Of a stretch of 64,000 nucleotides of DNA, positions 1 through 11,700 are shown in pieces (position 1 is the stretch's first letter; each line of letters starts with the position of its first letter). The notes below the pieces were generated by a model. That model was given only the letters and a program-made list of their open reading frames with translations, was not told where the DNA came from and made no database searches. The translations under genes and the position numbers were made by a program. This DNA is from Bolinopsis microptera (lineage: Eukaryota; Ctenophora; Tentaculata; Lobata; Bolinopsidae), in assembly GCF_026151205.1 (NCBI RefSeq), contig NC_087081.1:9357246-9421245 (forward strand), read 5' to 3'.

Positions 1-338
1 CCCCTACCGTTACTCTGGTTGACATTTTATAATTACGATAAAACACGTCGTGAAAAATCATGAAAGCCACGGCCCTCATAGTTATGAACAAAAAATATGG
101 TTAAATTGCTCAAATCAGGGCCGTTGAATTGACAATTTATAAAAGTTTCAATTTAGCTGCAATCGAAACTGCAGCAGTTTGAATGCGAAGTCTCAAGTTA
201 TGTTATTACAATTAATAACATAAACCGACTTGGGTCAAAGAAACGGCGCATACCAGAGTTATGATCTTGGTTACTATGCGAAGACTTAATCAACTATAAG
301 CAAAGCTATAAAAATAGAGTAAAAGTACATTAAAATAC
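1..338. other. unannotated AT-rich stretch
   Basis: No convincing exon, repeat or RNA gene seen on either strand; sequence is AT-rich with frequent stops in all frames. Confidence 0.5.
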
Positions 339-967
339 TACCTTACTCGGGATTATTACGACGGGTTTATTAACGACCGGTTAAAATATGGTTCGGGAAA
401 AATATGGCGAAATTGCTCAAAACCCACCACATTTTCCCGGTCGCCATTTTACCGGTGTCCAACCTTTCAATTTTAGATTCAAAAATTTTGTCTCAGATGT
501 AAATTTCCTTATTAGAGATAAGCAAGTTTAGAAATTTTCGCATTGCTAAAACTTGTGAAACAAGTCGAATTATCAATAATTGTTGAAAGTAGACAGAAAT
601 AATGACTGTTTCTTTTACTTTGAGTCCTATTTCATCATGTAGAGATAGTCAATACCTAAGAAATTAAAAATTGGCCTATTTAAATCAACTTTGACAATAA
701 GGATATATGACAAGAATTGGGCAAAAAGGTGAATTTTTTGCAATTTTAGTCAAATGAAGTCGAAAAACCTACAACAAGTGTCCCAATAGTCTTCTTTAGT
801 GAATATAAGACAACGATTAAAATATGAGCACCCATACCCCTTGGGAACCCTAAAAGCTGAGACGGCGGGTTTATTAACGACCGGTGAAAATGTGGTTCGG
901 GAAAAATATGGCGAAATTACCCTAAACCCGCCACTTTATCCCGGTCATAATAATCCCGAGTAAGGTA
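339..967. mobile_element. MITE with TA target duplication and internal direct repeat
   Basis: The ends at 341 and 965 are inverted repeats starting CCTTACTCGGGATTATTA (about 26 bp, two mismatches), and each is bordered by TA, as expected for Tc1/mariner-type or similar TA-targeting transposons. There is no transposase ORF, so it is non-autonomous. Inside, a block of roughly 80-90 bp at 361-450 is repeated in direct orientation at 863-945, the second copy running into the right inverted repeat. This suggests two copies fused or an internal duplication. Superfamily is inferred from the TA duplication only. Confidence 0.75.
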
Positions 968-1234
968 TACTGATATAAAGCCAGGGCGTGATTCATTTAC
1001 TAGATAGGATGCAATTCCCTCTCGGTCTGCAATATAGATCTGGATCAACTCCGCTGTGGATCTGCAATATAATATATATCCGGTATTTTAATTTTCTACC
1101 ACTCTCTTTTCTTCAGACCAGGATACCGATAAGAAGTGCGTTGCATACTGACAAAAAATCAATAACACCAGCGTCACCAAAGTCGACAGAGACAGATTAT
1201 AATAGATTTAGTATATAATCCATTAATTTCGATC

Positions 1235-2332
1235 GAATTACTGGCAAGTTTCCATAAACGATATTTTATGATCGTCGCCGATAATCGCTTATTGAGCGCT
1301 TTTTCGGCGCTTTTTTTTTTTAAAACCGTTTACAATCGCTTTTTTTACGATTATAAACGGTTCAAAAAAAATCGCTTATAATCGACTATAATTGGTGTCA
1401 TAATTCAAAAAAGCGCTTTTTTGAATTTAAAAGCGCTTATAAGCGCTTTTAAGCGCTTACTAGCGTCGCTGAGCGATTTGAAAGCGGTTTTCCAGTAGGA
1501 TTGGCGCCAAAAACGGGTGGATAAGCGGTTGGCCGGATAAGCGATTCGTAGGCGCTTTTTTGAACCATTTATAAGCGATTATAAGCGCTTATAATTGGGG
1601 TGCAATTTAGCTGTTTGTAAAGCGTAAATAAAGCGCTTATAAGCGCTTTTAAAATTGAGTCAGGAAAACGCTATATTACATCTTATAACCGCTTATAATC
1701 GATTATAAGCGTTTTTTTAGAAATCGCTTATTACGGCTAATTCATCGCTATTTCACCGCTTTTACCGCTTTTCCTATCATCCATGGCCAGGTGAGCAGGA
1801 ATTAAAAAGCGCTTATAAGCGCTTTTTCGATGCTGCCCCTAGCCTGGTCGGAACAGGGTAGTGCCCGGAATTTAAAAGCGCTTATAAGCGATTTCTCAAT
1901 TCCCCTTAACCTGGTTGGAACTTTCATGTGCTTTTCTGAGCAACCTGGGGTGCACCGGCAGAGTCAGGATTTAAAAGCGCATATAGGCGCTTATGATCGC
2001 TTTTCTACCACTTTTCCTATCACCCATGGCATGGGTTGGCAAGAATTATAAAGCGCTTATAAGCGTTTTTCAATGCTGCCCCTTAGCTGGTCGGAACGGG
2101 GGAGTGCCCGGAATTTAAAAGCGCTTATAAGCGCTTTTAAATTCAAAAAAGCGCTTTTTTGAATTATGACACCAATTATAGTCGATTATAAGCGATTTTT
2201 TTTGAACCGTTTATAATCGTAAAAAAAGCGATTGTAAACGGTTTTTTAAAAAAAAAGCGCCGAAAAAGCGCTCAATAAGCGATTATCGGCGACGATCATA
2301 AAATATCGTTTATGGAAACTTGCCGAATTACT
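1235..2332. mobile_element. 1.08-kb foldback DNA element, 8-bp TSD
   Basis: The element proper is 1243-2324. Its ends are long inverted repeats of about 195 bp (1243-1437 against 2130-2324) beginning GGCAAGTTTCCATAAACG. It is flanked by a perfect 8-bp direct repeat GAATTACT (1235-1242 and 2325-2332). The interior is packed with the palindrome AAGCGCTTATAAGCGCTT and variants. No coding sequence. The 8-bp duplication fits hAT, P or Merlin-type transposition; the terminal bases are not the usual hAT CAG start, so the family is open. The long arms would form a strong hairpin. Confidence 0.9.
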
Positions 2333-2683
2333 GGCATTACATATAGGTAATATATACGTTACTATACGTTACTGATTATCCTTCTATAACTGTGCCAACA
2401 ATGTTTTTATTTATTTCTCTTATCACCCTGATTATGTACGATAAGCGAAAAGACATGAGTGCAATTGACACTTTTATTTGTATCTTACGGCTTAGAAGAA
2501 ATGAACCCGAATTCTCAAATTGCGAGTAGACTGTAGTATAGAGTTAGTAGTATAGAGCTCTTTATCATGAGCAGTAGACAACGTTCGTGTTTTACGATAA
2601 TGCCGTTTGACTACAATTATCATAATATCACGTCCGCTTTGTTACTAAGTTGTCAAGCTAACTTAATTACAATATAAATTATA
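2333..2683. other. unannotated spacer
   Basis: AT-rich spacer between two mobile elements; nothing coding recognised. Confidence 0.4.
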
Positions 2684-2713
2684 TCTAACTAATAATCCCA
2701 GAATGTGTGTTTT

Positions 2714-2745
<32 letters not shown>

Positions 2746-3301
2746 AATTTCCGAGCGGCTTAATCAAGAAAACGGTAAGAGTTGCGGGACTGATTTTTTC
2801 GGTAAAGTGCCGACAAAACTCTGACGAAGTTAAATGATAAAGGTTTTTTAAATCGGTCGTTGGTAAGTGGTTTAATTGATGATTTTGTACCACAAATGTT
2901 ACATAAAATGGCTTGAGCACAACGGTAAGAGTTACGGGGCTCGCATATGTAGCTGCATAATTAGTGTAATTGAGTTACCCGTGCAAGATTCGCTGTCTAT
3001 ACTATAATCTTATTAGGGGAGGGGGCACTGTTTGGACTGCAGAGAGAGAGTTCATACTTTCATACGACAATGTTATGCGTGTTCACAAATATGATAGGCG
3101 GGTGTGGTGTTAAGGGTTAATTTCTATTGATTATTGTTTAAGATACTATTACTATTGTTTAAGATACCATCGGATGACGGATACGTGAGGGCACTCCGAA
3201 TAGAATTGCTCACCTAATGCGGGTTTTGACTCAACGGGTAAATTATCCTACCCTTTTTAACTGCGGCAGTGAAATCCCGGCCGAAGGCCGGGTTACACTA
3301 G
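2684..3301 (+). mobile_element. non-autonomous Helitron (618 bp)
   Basis: The 3' end has the Helitron signature: a perfect 7-bp stem CCCGGCC-GAA-GGCCGGG at 3276-3292, five bases, then CTAG at 3298-3301, followed by host T. The 5' end candidate is TCTAACTAATAATCC at 2684, preceded by host A, matching the A|T insertion preference and 5'-TC start. Just inside the 5' end is a (TCTG)7 run at 2713-2740, common in animal Helitron-like elements. No Rep/helicase coding, so it would be mobilised in trans. The 3' end is firm; the 5' end is an inference from motif and position. Confidence 0.8.
2713..2740. repeat. (TCTG)7 microsatellite
   Basis: Seven perfect tetranucleotide units lying near the 5' end of the Helitron; a minus-strand ORF reading through here is an artefact. 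Confidence 0.95.
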
Positions 3302-3302
3302 T

Positions 3303-3737
3303 AATATAATATTACTAATAATGCATCAGCTACATATTCGAACAGTGGTCAAAACAACCTCGGTAATACTTTTCTTTCTTTATATAGTATGCGTGATGTT
3401 TTTCTCGAAAAGACGTCACTGTAGGTGATGTTCAATATCTGGTCAATCCTGCTCTTTGGACTATGTTCACGTAGGTTGACGTAGGGCGAGAAACAGTTTT
3501 TAGGCTGGTCAGGAATGTACTACGTACTGGCCCAGGAATGTACGTACTAAGAGGGCTTTACAGCTCCGTCAAAATGCAAGGTTCCCCAAAAATCAATTTA
3601 CAAACGTTCCACTTTGGAAGTGGAACAAGATGGCGTTAAAATCATGGAAATCTATAATAAATTAAAAAGTGCTAGACCATTAAATGTTTTAAATGTTCTA
3701 TCGATATAACCTGTGAAAGAAAGTACCTATTTCTTTT
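3303..3737. other. unannotated spacer
   Basis: No ORF, RNA gene or repeat recognised between the Helitron and the following dispersed repeat. Confidence 0.4.
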
Positions 3738-4690
3738 AAGGGGGCCGGGGAAGGGTATTTTTTTGTGAAACTTTATTTCGAGATATCAGTTGACCAACAA
3801 ACTAGGACCAGTGACCGAACTTTTGAGGGGGTCCCGGACCCCAACCGCCAAACGGTGCCCGCGGTCCGGGGGAGCCAAGCCCATATTTGGTCCAAATTAG
3901 CAAAATATCCTGAACATGCCCAAAACCCAGGTTTAAGGTAGCGGCCAGGTAGCGTAGTCGGTTAATTGCATCGGCTTTGTAATCGTGAGGTTGCGAGTTC
4001 GAATCCCACTGCCTGCCTAGTCGTGGGGTGAGCGTCGTTGACGCTCTGCTAAGGATCCCGAGTGGTCTATGTAGCCCAACGGTTCACTCAGCCGAATGCT
4101 CGAGAAATCGGGTGTGAGGGTTAAATGAGGAGCTGTGCTTGATCAACACAGCGAAGCCTCGGGCGAAGAAAGTGTGGCATAGTGCCTTAACCGTCGCTGG
4201 CCTTAGGAACGATCCTTCGGCTTCTTGTAAAGCTCTTCCTTGAAAGTGCTGGTTTACATTGTAATGCAGGTAATGCCGAAGTAAAATAACAAAGGTGGTC
4301 GACTCATTCGATGGCCTTGTTGCGTCGCAACGAATCCTCGTAAGATAAGATAAGATAAGATAAGATAACTTGTAGCTAGTGGTCTCCTTAAATCGTATAT
4401 GAAATTTAATCAAGATTAGACAAAAATGACTGAGTTATGAGCCAAAAACCATATGCCCATATTTGGGCATACGCATCAAATTTGGTAGATTTCGTCCCAT
4501 AAATTGGTCAAATATTAATATTTTTGAATGAGACTTACTTTATATGAAAGGTAAGACTAAGTGTGAACTACATATTCTCTGTAAGTAATAGCTTTATATC
4601 TGTTTAAATGTGGATTTTAAGGCGAAAATACCCCAAAAAATGAACAAAATTGCCCGTATCTTCGTTCGCGATATATTATATATATAACGC
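3738..4690. repeat. dispersed repeat A, copy 1 (split by SINE)
   Basis: This block matches the reverse complement of 22433-22955 over most of its length, including shared stretches such as TTGACCAACAAACTAGGACC and a region with two paired ATATGGGC/GCCCATAT motifs. The match is interrupted only by the SINE at about 3938-4368. No coding capacity or clear terminal repeats, so the class is unknown; it is probably a non-autonomous transposable element. Confidence 0.75.
3938..4368 (+). mobile_element. tRNA-derived SINE with (AAGAT)n tail
   Basis: The head has a near-perfect pol III A box TAGCGTAGTCGG at 3950-3961 and B box GAGTTCGAATCC at 3995-4006, spaced as in a tRNA; the anticodon-loop equivalent TTTGTAA would read TGT. 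About 300 bp of unrelated body follows, then an (AAGAT)n tail at 4340-4368. It interrupts dispersed repeat A, whose empty-site version lies at 22690-22770. The acceptor stem does not pair well, so this is a retroposon and not a working tRNA. Confidence 0.8.
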
Positions 4691-4817
4691 TATAAGTATA
4701 AGTAAGACAAAATATTGAGAATAAATGAAATTCAAATCATAATTACAGAGCGCTAAAAGAAAATAGAAACACTTTCATCAAACACGTTTAACGTAAACAT
4801 GTATAACGGAAATCTTT

Positions 4818-4926
4818 AATAAATAAATTCTACACGAATAAATTTATCTTAAATAATTAAATTCTACACGAATAAATTTATCTTAGATAAATAAATTCTA
4901 CACTAATAAATTTATATCAAATAAAT
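4818..4926. repeat. three ~41-bp tandem repeats
   Basis: Three diverged copies of a unit containing AATTCTACACGAATAAATTT in tandem; AT-rich minisatellite in the spacer after repeat A. Confidence 0.8.
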
Positions 4927-5268
4927 TAATCAGTCATACTCATCATCACTGCAGACGTTGCAACCATATTCAAAAGAATCCATCACAAATCACAATCAAT
5001 ATCACATTAACCTTAAGAATAATAAGATTCATGGATCTGATTTCTATGAAATGGTGACTCAAATTTTTAATGAATATCCTTAAATAGTGTAAATAAGACT
5101 ACACGTCCGGGATTTTAAAACAAAAACTACCCCTTGACTCCATAATTCCTACTATACCATTATCACATACTTTCTTGGAGCCAACAAGTTTAATCCAACC
5201 AAATATAAATATCATATAAGTTATAATTGTATATCATAGCATGATATTCTTAAATGTAACGTTTTTCT
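4927..5268. other. spacer / probable 3' UTR side of minus-strand gene
   Basis: AT-rich, directly downstream (minus strand) of the stop codon of the 22-exon gene. It may hold its 3' UTR; no other feature seen. Confidence 0.35.
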
Positions 5269-8200
5269 CTAGAGTTTGGTTTTTCTGCAAGTTAAACAAG
5301 ATCCGTTCCCGAACGAGGAGAGACTGGAGTAACATCTCCTGTCCTCGTCCTCTTCGCCGTCTAGTAATCTGTACGGCAGTTCTTCTGATCGTGCTAACTC
5401 TGTCAAAACATCAAATTTTAATTATAGGCTGAATTACCTGGTAAACTTAGCTACGGGATTTTATACACTCAACTGCATTTTTTTAATCGTTATTAAATAA
5501 AAATCTCCCAACGACGTCATTGAAAATTGGGAAATACAAAGATTAAGTATAGTAGGGTATTTATGTAACCCTTGTGCCTTAACCGTGCCTTAACCGTGCC
5601 TTAACTGTGCTTTAACCGTGCCTTAACCGTGCGTTAACCGTGCTTTGCCACATTACTGAATTGCCGCCAAATCACCATATTCCCATAATTATCATATCAC
5701 ATGTGCTGGCTAGCAAGCCAAACGATCAGTAATTAATTATAATCCCCTAATTAGCTAATTACATGAATAGTTAACCTGTAATTACCAGATGGGCTGCTGT
5801 GAGATCGGCAAGAGTCGGCGGACTTACACCTCCTACGATCTGGGTACCGCTCTGAGTCTACACACAGACAATCTACTTCTAGTTTCCTGTGGTCACAAAT
5901 TATTCAATGAAATTTACTGCTGTTGAAGTTGAAGAACATAAAAACATTAATATAGATATCCTGGATCATCTGTGTGTCATTCTTATTGCTCATTCTCGTG
6001 TGAGTGAGGACATCTTCTCTGACAAAAAAACATGAAAAAGGAAATTAAATTAGTAACTTGATATTATGGAACCTTAATAAATAATACTACCATTTGTAGT
6101 TTTATAATTTATATCAAGCAAAAAGAGAAAATATTTGAGTGCATTTTGAGTTTTTTCTTTTTTAAAAATTTTAATTAATATTATTTGTCATATTTCTGAC
6201 GAATGTATGAGTTAAATCTACCTGATATTTGGTGCAGCACACTTCTAATTATATTGAAATAATACGATTTATAATTATATTATCTAATCCAAGTGAGACA
6301 TTTTCATTTGGAATATAATATCTTAAGATCTTAAAATAAATTTAACTTTGGAATATACTATACTATCTTAAATTTATTATTTAACTTGCCTTTGGAATAT
6401 ACTATACTATCTTAAATTTTACTTACCTTTGGAATATACTATACTGTCTTAAATTGAACTTACCTTTGGAATATACAAATTAGTTATCTTAAATTTAACT
6501 TACCTTTGGAATATAATATAATATGTTAAATTTAACTTACCTTTGGAATATAATATAATATGTTAAATTTAACTTACCTTTGGAATATACTATACTATCT
6601 TAAATTTAACTTACCTTTGCAATATACTTTAATATGTTAAATTTAACTTACCTTTGGAATATACTATACTTTCTTAAATTTAACTTACCTTTGGAATATA
6701 CTATACTATCTTAAATTTAACTTACCTTTGTAATATACTATACTATCTTAATTTAACTTACCTTTGGAATGTACTATACTATCTTAAATTTAACTTACCT
6801 TTGGAATATACTTTAATATGTTAAATTTAACTTACCTTTGGAATATACTATACTTTCTTAAATTTAACTTACCTTTGGAATATACTATACTATCTTAAAT
6901 TTAACTTACCTTTGTAATATACTATACTATCTTAATTTAACTTACCTTTGGAATGTACTATACTATCTTAAATTTAACTTACCTTTGGAATATACTATAC
7001 TATTTTAAATTTAACTTACCTTTGGAATGTACTATACTATCTTAAATTTAACTTACCTTTGCTGATCACCGCACTCTACCACTATCTTAGGAATGGGGAT
7101 GATAATGTAGTCCTCGTTGGAAGATTCCGACTTTTCAGAGTCTCTTCTGACTTGTTGTAGAATGCTGAATAAAAAACTTATATATATAAAGTCACAAAAT
7201 GTTTCTGAGTTTCAAGGTTCCAGCCCAACAAACCCGTGTGGGTATAAGCAAATACATCTTTTACATTAACAAAATAACAAAATCAAAAATCAAAAATAAA
7301 AGATACAACTAACCTCTCCAAACTCTCACATGACCCTGTCATCTGAGCTAGGTACAACTTGCACTCGCTCTCTGAGTTAAATGATACCATCTGAAACGAG
7401 GAGTGAATATTTAAGGGGAATTATTACAACTAATAACTATGTGTACAGTTGGAGATTTGACTAAAAAGTAGTATAGTAGTATGTCTGCTACACTATCAAT
7501 AATACAGTTGTTTAAACATTACATATTCTCCAGATACTATCTACTAAGAAACCACCACTAAGCTATCAGGAGGTTTTCTGAAATATTTAAACAGATCCGA
7601 CCCTAAGTAAACAAAACTAACCTCTTCTGCAGGTCTTCTGTTAATGTAAGCTACTATGTTTCTGTTGCTATGGAGACGGCCCCTATCAAATGTTAGTTCT
7701 CTTTTGTCTATCTCGATACCACCTTCTCTGAGAGATAAGATAAGTCACATGTATTGTTAGTTGTTAGTTGTTACTAGTGCAACTTTGAAACGCATAGTAG
7801 TTCTTGGATAGGCAGATTACAAAATGTTTTGGCCTTATAGTCAAATTACAGGAAACTTATTTTAACATAGAGATAAGGTTGAATAAAAGGAAACGGAGCT
7901 CATTTCAAGGAAATTTGAAATAAGTAGAAAGAGCTGAATCGATAAAATGGTTAATTAGAAGCGGATAATTATTTGGTGTAATACAGTATCTGCTGGAGAT
8001 GAATCGTATCCTCGTTTTCTTCTCCTTCCTCCACGCTTCTACGAGCTTCCTTATCAGGCACTAAAGACCGCATAAGATGGGAGCTGCTCTGTATTAGCTT
8101 CCTGACCTGATATCAGGAGATTTCATTAGTTTGACCTATTCTCAAACACAAGGAAATAACTTATATGCTAAGTTAAGGACAGAACTAAAAACGACACTAC

Positions 8201-8727
8201 TAGTGAATTAACCGACCTCTGTAAAATCGCTGACATCATCTTCCTCTCCCGTCACGTGGTCACTGGTCACGTGGACACTGCTGAACAATACCTCACACAA
8301 CAGCTGCTGTGTGGACTGGATTGCTACCTGGGGATTAGTCACTGTGAGCTCATCTGTCATTAGTTATTGATATGTTTAATTCTGTTCAGTCTGCTGGAGT
8401 TATGACGAGACTTAATAGTTATTCAGCTGAATAAGAAATAAAAACGTTGCAATTTACCCTGACCAAACTGCTGCGATATAGAATGACTTCACCGTTCAAC
8501 TTAAATATGAAAATTATCCTAAAAACTAAACGAGTCGGACATAGGGTTTAAGAGACAGGAACGCACGAACATAACACGATATTAAGTTTTGATGCTCAGT
8601 TAATTTTCGTAGAACTTACCCCGGTCGAGCTGAGAATAACAAGTTGCAGCATAGTTTCACTAAACGGAGATATCATCGCAAGCACGAATTTTATTGTCTC
8701 CAAGATTAAATCAATCACGTGTACTCC
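5269..8727 (-). CDS. C-terminal exons (14-22) of the membrane-protein gene
   Basis: Nine small exons. The first holds a hydrophobic segment VIDLILETIKFVLAMI; the rest are polar and acidic, likely a cytoplasmic tail, ending CLTCRKTKL with TAG at 5269-5271. Phases agree across all junctions. Donor calls at 7985 (ACT|GTATTA), 5946 (AAT|GTTTTT) and 5830 (GAG|GTGTAA) are weak, so the last two or three exons may be alternatively arranged. Exon 19 is followed immediately by the 37-bp donor-containing minisatellite. Confidence 0.65.
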
Positions 8728-11700
8728 CTGGAGATATTAACTTAACATATTAATTTTATAAAATAAACATTTAAGATGCTGAGTAGTTTGATCGTTTTTT
8801 GGTATAGACACCAAAAAAAATCGACCAATAAATGTAAAAAATATGTCAACAATGTAATGTTAAGCTCAAGAATAATCATCTTCTAAAACTATAATAGACT
8901 TTTCGTATCACTTGTTTTAAACAATCTCCCTCCAGCTATAAAAGATATGCGAAAAACAAGATTTGCAACTGAAAATAAAACACAAAATATGCGGAATTAT
9001 TATTGGAATTTAAAGAAATTCCAATAAAAATCTGCGAATACCAACATACATGAGTTGTTCTGAGTGGAGACTTGGCCACCTCGCAGTCTATTCTAATCAG
9101 AACAGACGGTATTGACAAAAGTTTGGAAACACATAGTAAGCGTAATATAGTCTCGTCTTGTAGTGGCCAATACTTCGTCCTGGGAATCAGAATGTTAGTT
9201 AAGCTCGGATTGAAGCTTTTCTGCAGTTTCCTTGACCGAAATGTTACAGTTTTGACTTTTTGAGCGGTGAACAAACAATGAGGTCAGTGTGAGTGACACA
9301 TGTCACCATCGAGGTACTGTATGCTGCATGACCATCTAGCAAGGTCACTGAGGATGGCACAAGACACCATTGAGGTACTCCAAGTTCTATTCCCAAAGAA
9401 AGCTTTGATAAACAGAAAATCATCGGAATATAAAAAGAGATTTTGGAAAGTTTTTTATAAGGGGCTTTTCTGCCGTCTCCTTGACCGAAATTTCGCGGTT
9501 TTTACTGGAATTTTGACCAGTGACCAATCAGTGAGGTCGGTGATAGTGATACAAGTCGCCATCAAGGTACTGGAAGCAGTATATCGGGAGAAAACTTTGA
9601 TGCAATGAAAATTTTGAATATGTCCAACCGGTAGGACATATTTTTTAAATATTGTTAGGATCTCCAGGAAATGTTTATTTAACTTAATAGTACATTGTTT
9701 TCTTAACGCTAACATAATTTAATTGTTTAGCTTTTAAACTTTTACTTACTTGCTTGTCATTAATTCACAGTTGATGAACAGGAGTGGTGCGATAACACTT
9801 GAAACAGTTAGTATCATCATTGTTGCGATTTTCTTCCATAATTTTATCTAAAAATAGTCATTGTATTCGAATTCATGGATAGTGTTACAATTCATGCTGA
9901 TCATATAACAGCAAAATAGAATAAACTATCGAAGATCATAAATTCAAAATGGGTACACGGCAGAATTTAACATCGAGAAGAATAGTTATACTCACAGGGA
10001 AAGCTTTTGAGATTTGGTCTACGACCCGAAGGGATGCAGTGAAGAAACCTATGCTGAGAACTAGTAAAACTGCTGCAACCACATGACCACCCCTCATATC
10101 GTCTTCTGCAAAAGATAACACCGGATTATCAAAGTAACTAAACAGTACTTTAACAGCACCTAAAGCATTTAAAACTTATCTCACTGTCTTTCAAAACATT
10201 CAAATATTGACTCTAACACTTCAACAATATCAAATATATTAGAACTTTAGTAAAAGCAGCAGCTTACCTAGTAGGGTAAAAGAGGCAAGAAACACCATGT
10301 CGGTTAACAGAGAAGCCATGGTGAGGAAGTTTCTATCCGTAACAACCAGCATGTGTAGAGCTATTCCCATCAAACAACAGTAACTCAGCAGGATGGAGAG
10401 AGCGATCGGGATGATAATCAGATGTAGCTCTGATCCCTATAAAATGTGGTCTTAATTAATTAATTAATTAATTATTGTTTACGTGATTGAGATTTAATAG
10501 CTGCCGATATTTTATGACAACTAGACTAATTGTTTAAAAGATAGAATTCAGACACTGTAAGATAAAATCTGTGAACTCACAAAAACACGACGACCATGAT
10601 GCCTGATAGCATCAAACTGTGAAACCAAAAGTTGCTGTAACCGCTCAAGTTCTGCTAAATTCCCTGTTGAGATCCATTCTCTGGTCGCTCTTGCAATATC
10701 ACAACCTGGTAAAGATTGGGCGTGTGGAAAGTAAATAGAATATTCCAGATGTTATTCCGCTCGCAAAAGAATCCACACATAAAATAAAACATTTAAAAGT
10801 ACACACCTCTCATAGTTTTCTTAGAAACATCTCCTTCATCGGCTTTGATGGAGACTTCGTCACATTCAGCTGATCTCTGAACCAGAACCTTATCGACTGT
10901 ATCACTCAGAAATATTTTATCAGATTCCTCAACATGTTCATCCTTATCACTTTCAACTGTTTCTAGTACGATAGCCGCATTTTCCAGTTTAATCTCAAGT
11001 TCTACACTTGATTCTCCTAAGACTTCTGGACCATCTGATGCCTTTTGTTCCAAATTTTCTATGGAATTTTCTTCAGCATAAACTAACTTTTCAATCTTGG
11101 CATCCTTTTCTTCTGCAACTTCCGCAGAGTCTGAATCATTAGATGTCACCTCTTTTACAGCTACCTGCACATCTTCTTCTGTAGAGTCAAGACCATCTTC
11201 TGATACATCTTCAAATATTTGTGCAATGTTTTCTTCTGCAATATCTTCTGTAGGAGCATCTGCTATCACTGATCCTTCGATCATATTTTCATAATCTTCC
11301 GCAACCTCTGTTGAGAAGGAATCATCAGATCCAACTTCTATGTCCTTTTCTTCTTCGACCTCTCTGTAGACGGTCTCGCTCGATGGTATAACCACAGCGT
11401 CATTTTTGAAGTCTTCATTCACCGGGATGTAAGGGTCAAATATTTTATTATTTTCGCTGATTTCCTCAGTGATCTTTTGCAAGATAGGATGATCGGAGCT
11501 CCTTGTAGGTGGTGAATGTTGTGGAGTGGATGGCAACGGATGATTCTCAAGAACACGATCTTTTTCAGTTGAATCTATTTCGCTTAACTCCTTGCTCTCT
11601 TCTTTTACTACATCGGCCATTGAATTCAAGTTGTTTTCGGGTAGATAATTTTGTTCATCAGTAGTATCATCAATTTCGTCTTTCACTGGCAAAGTTTCTT

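Noticed and set aside
3944-4014. functional tRNA gene
   Set aside because: A and B boxes are present, but the acceptor stem pairs poorly and the unit is the head of a SINE with a repeat tail.
4084-4413. 109-residue minus-strand ORF
   Set aside because: Falls inside the SINE body and tail; no independent support.
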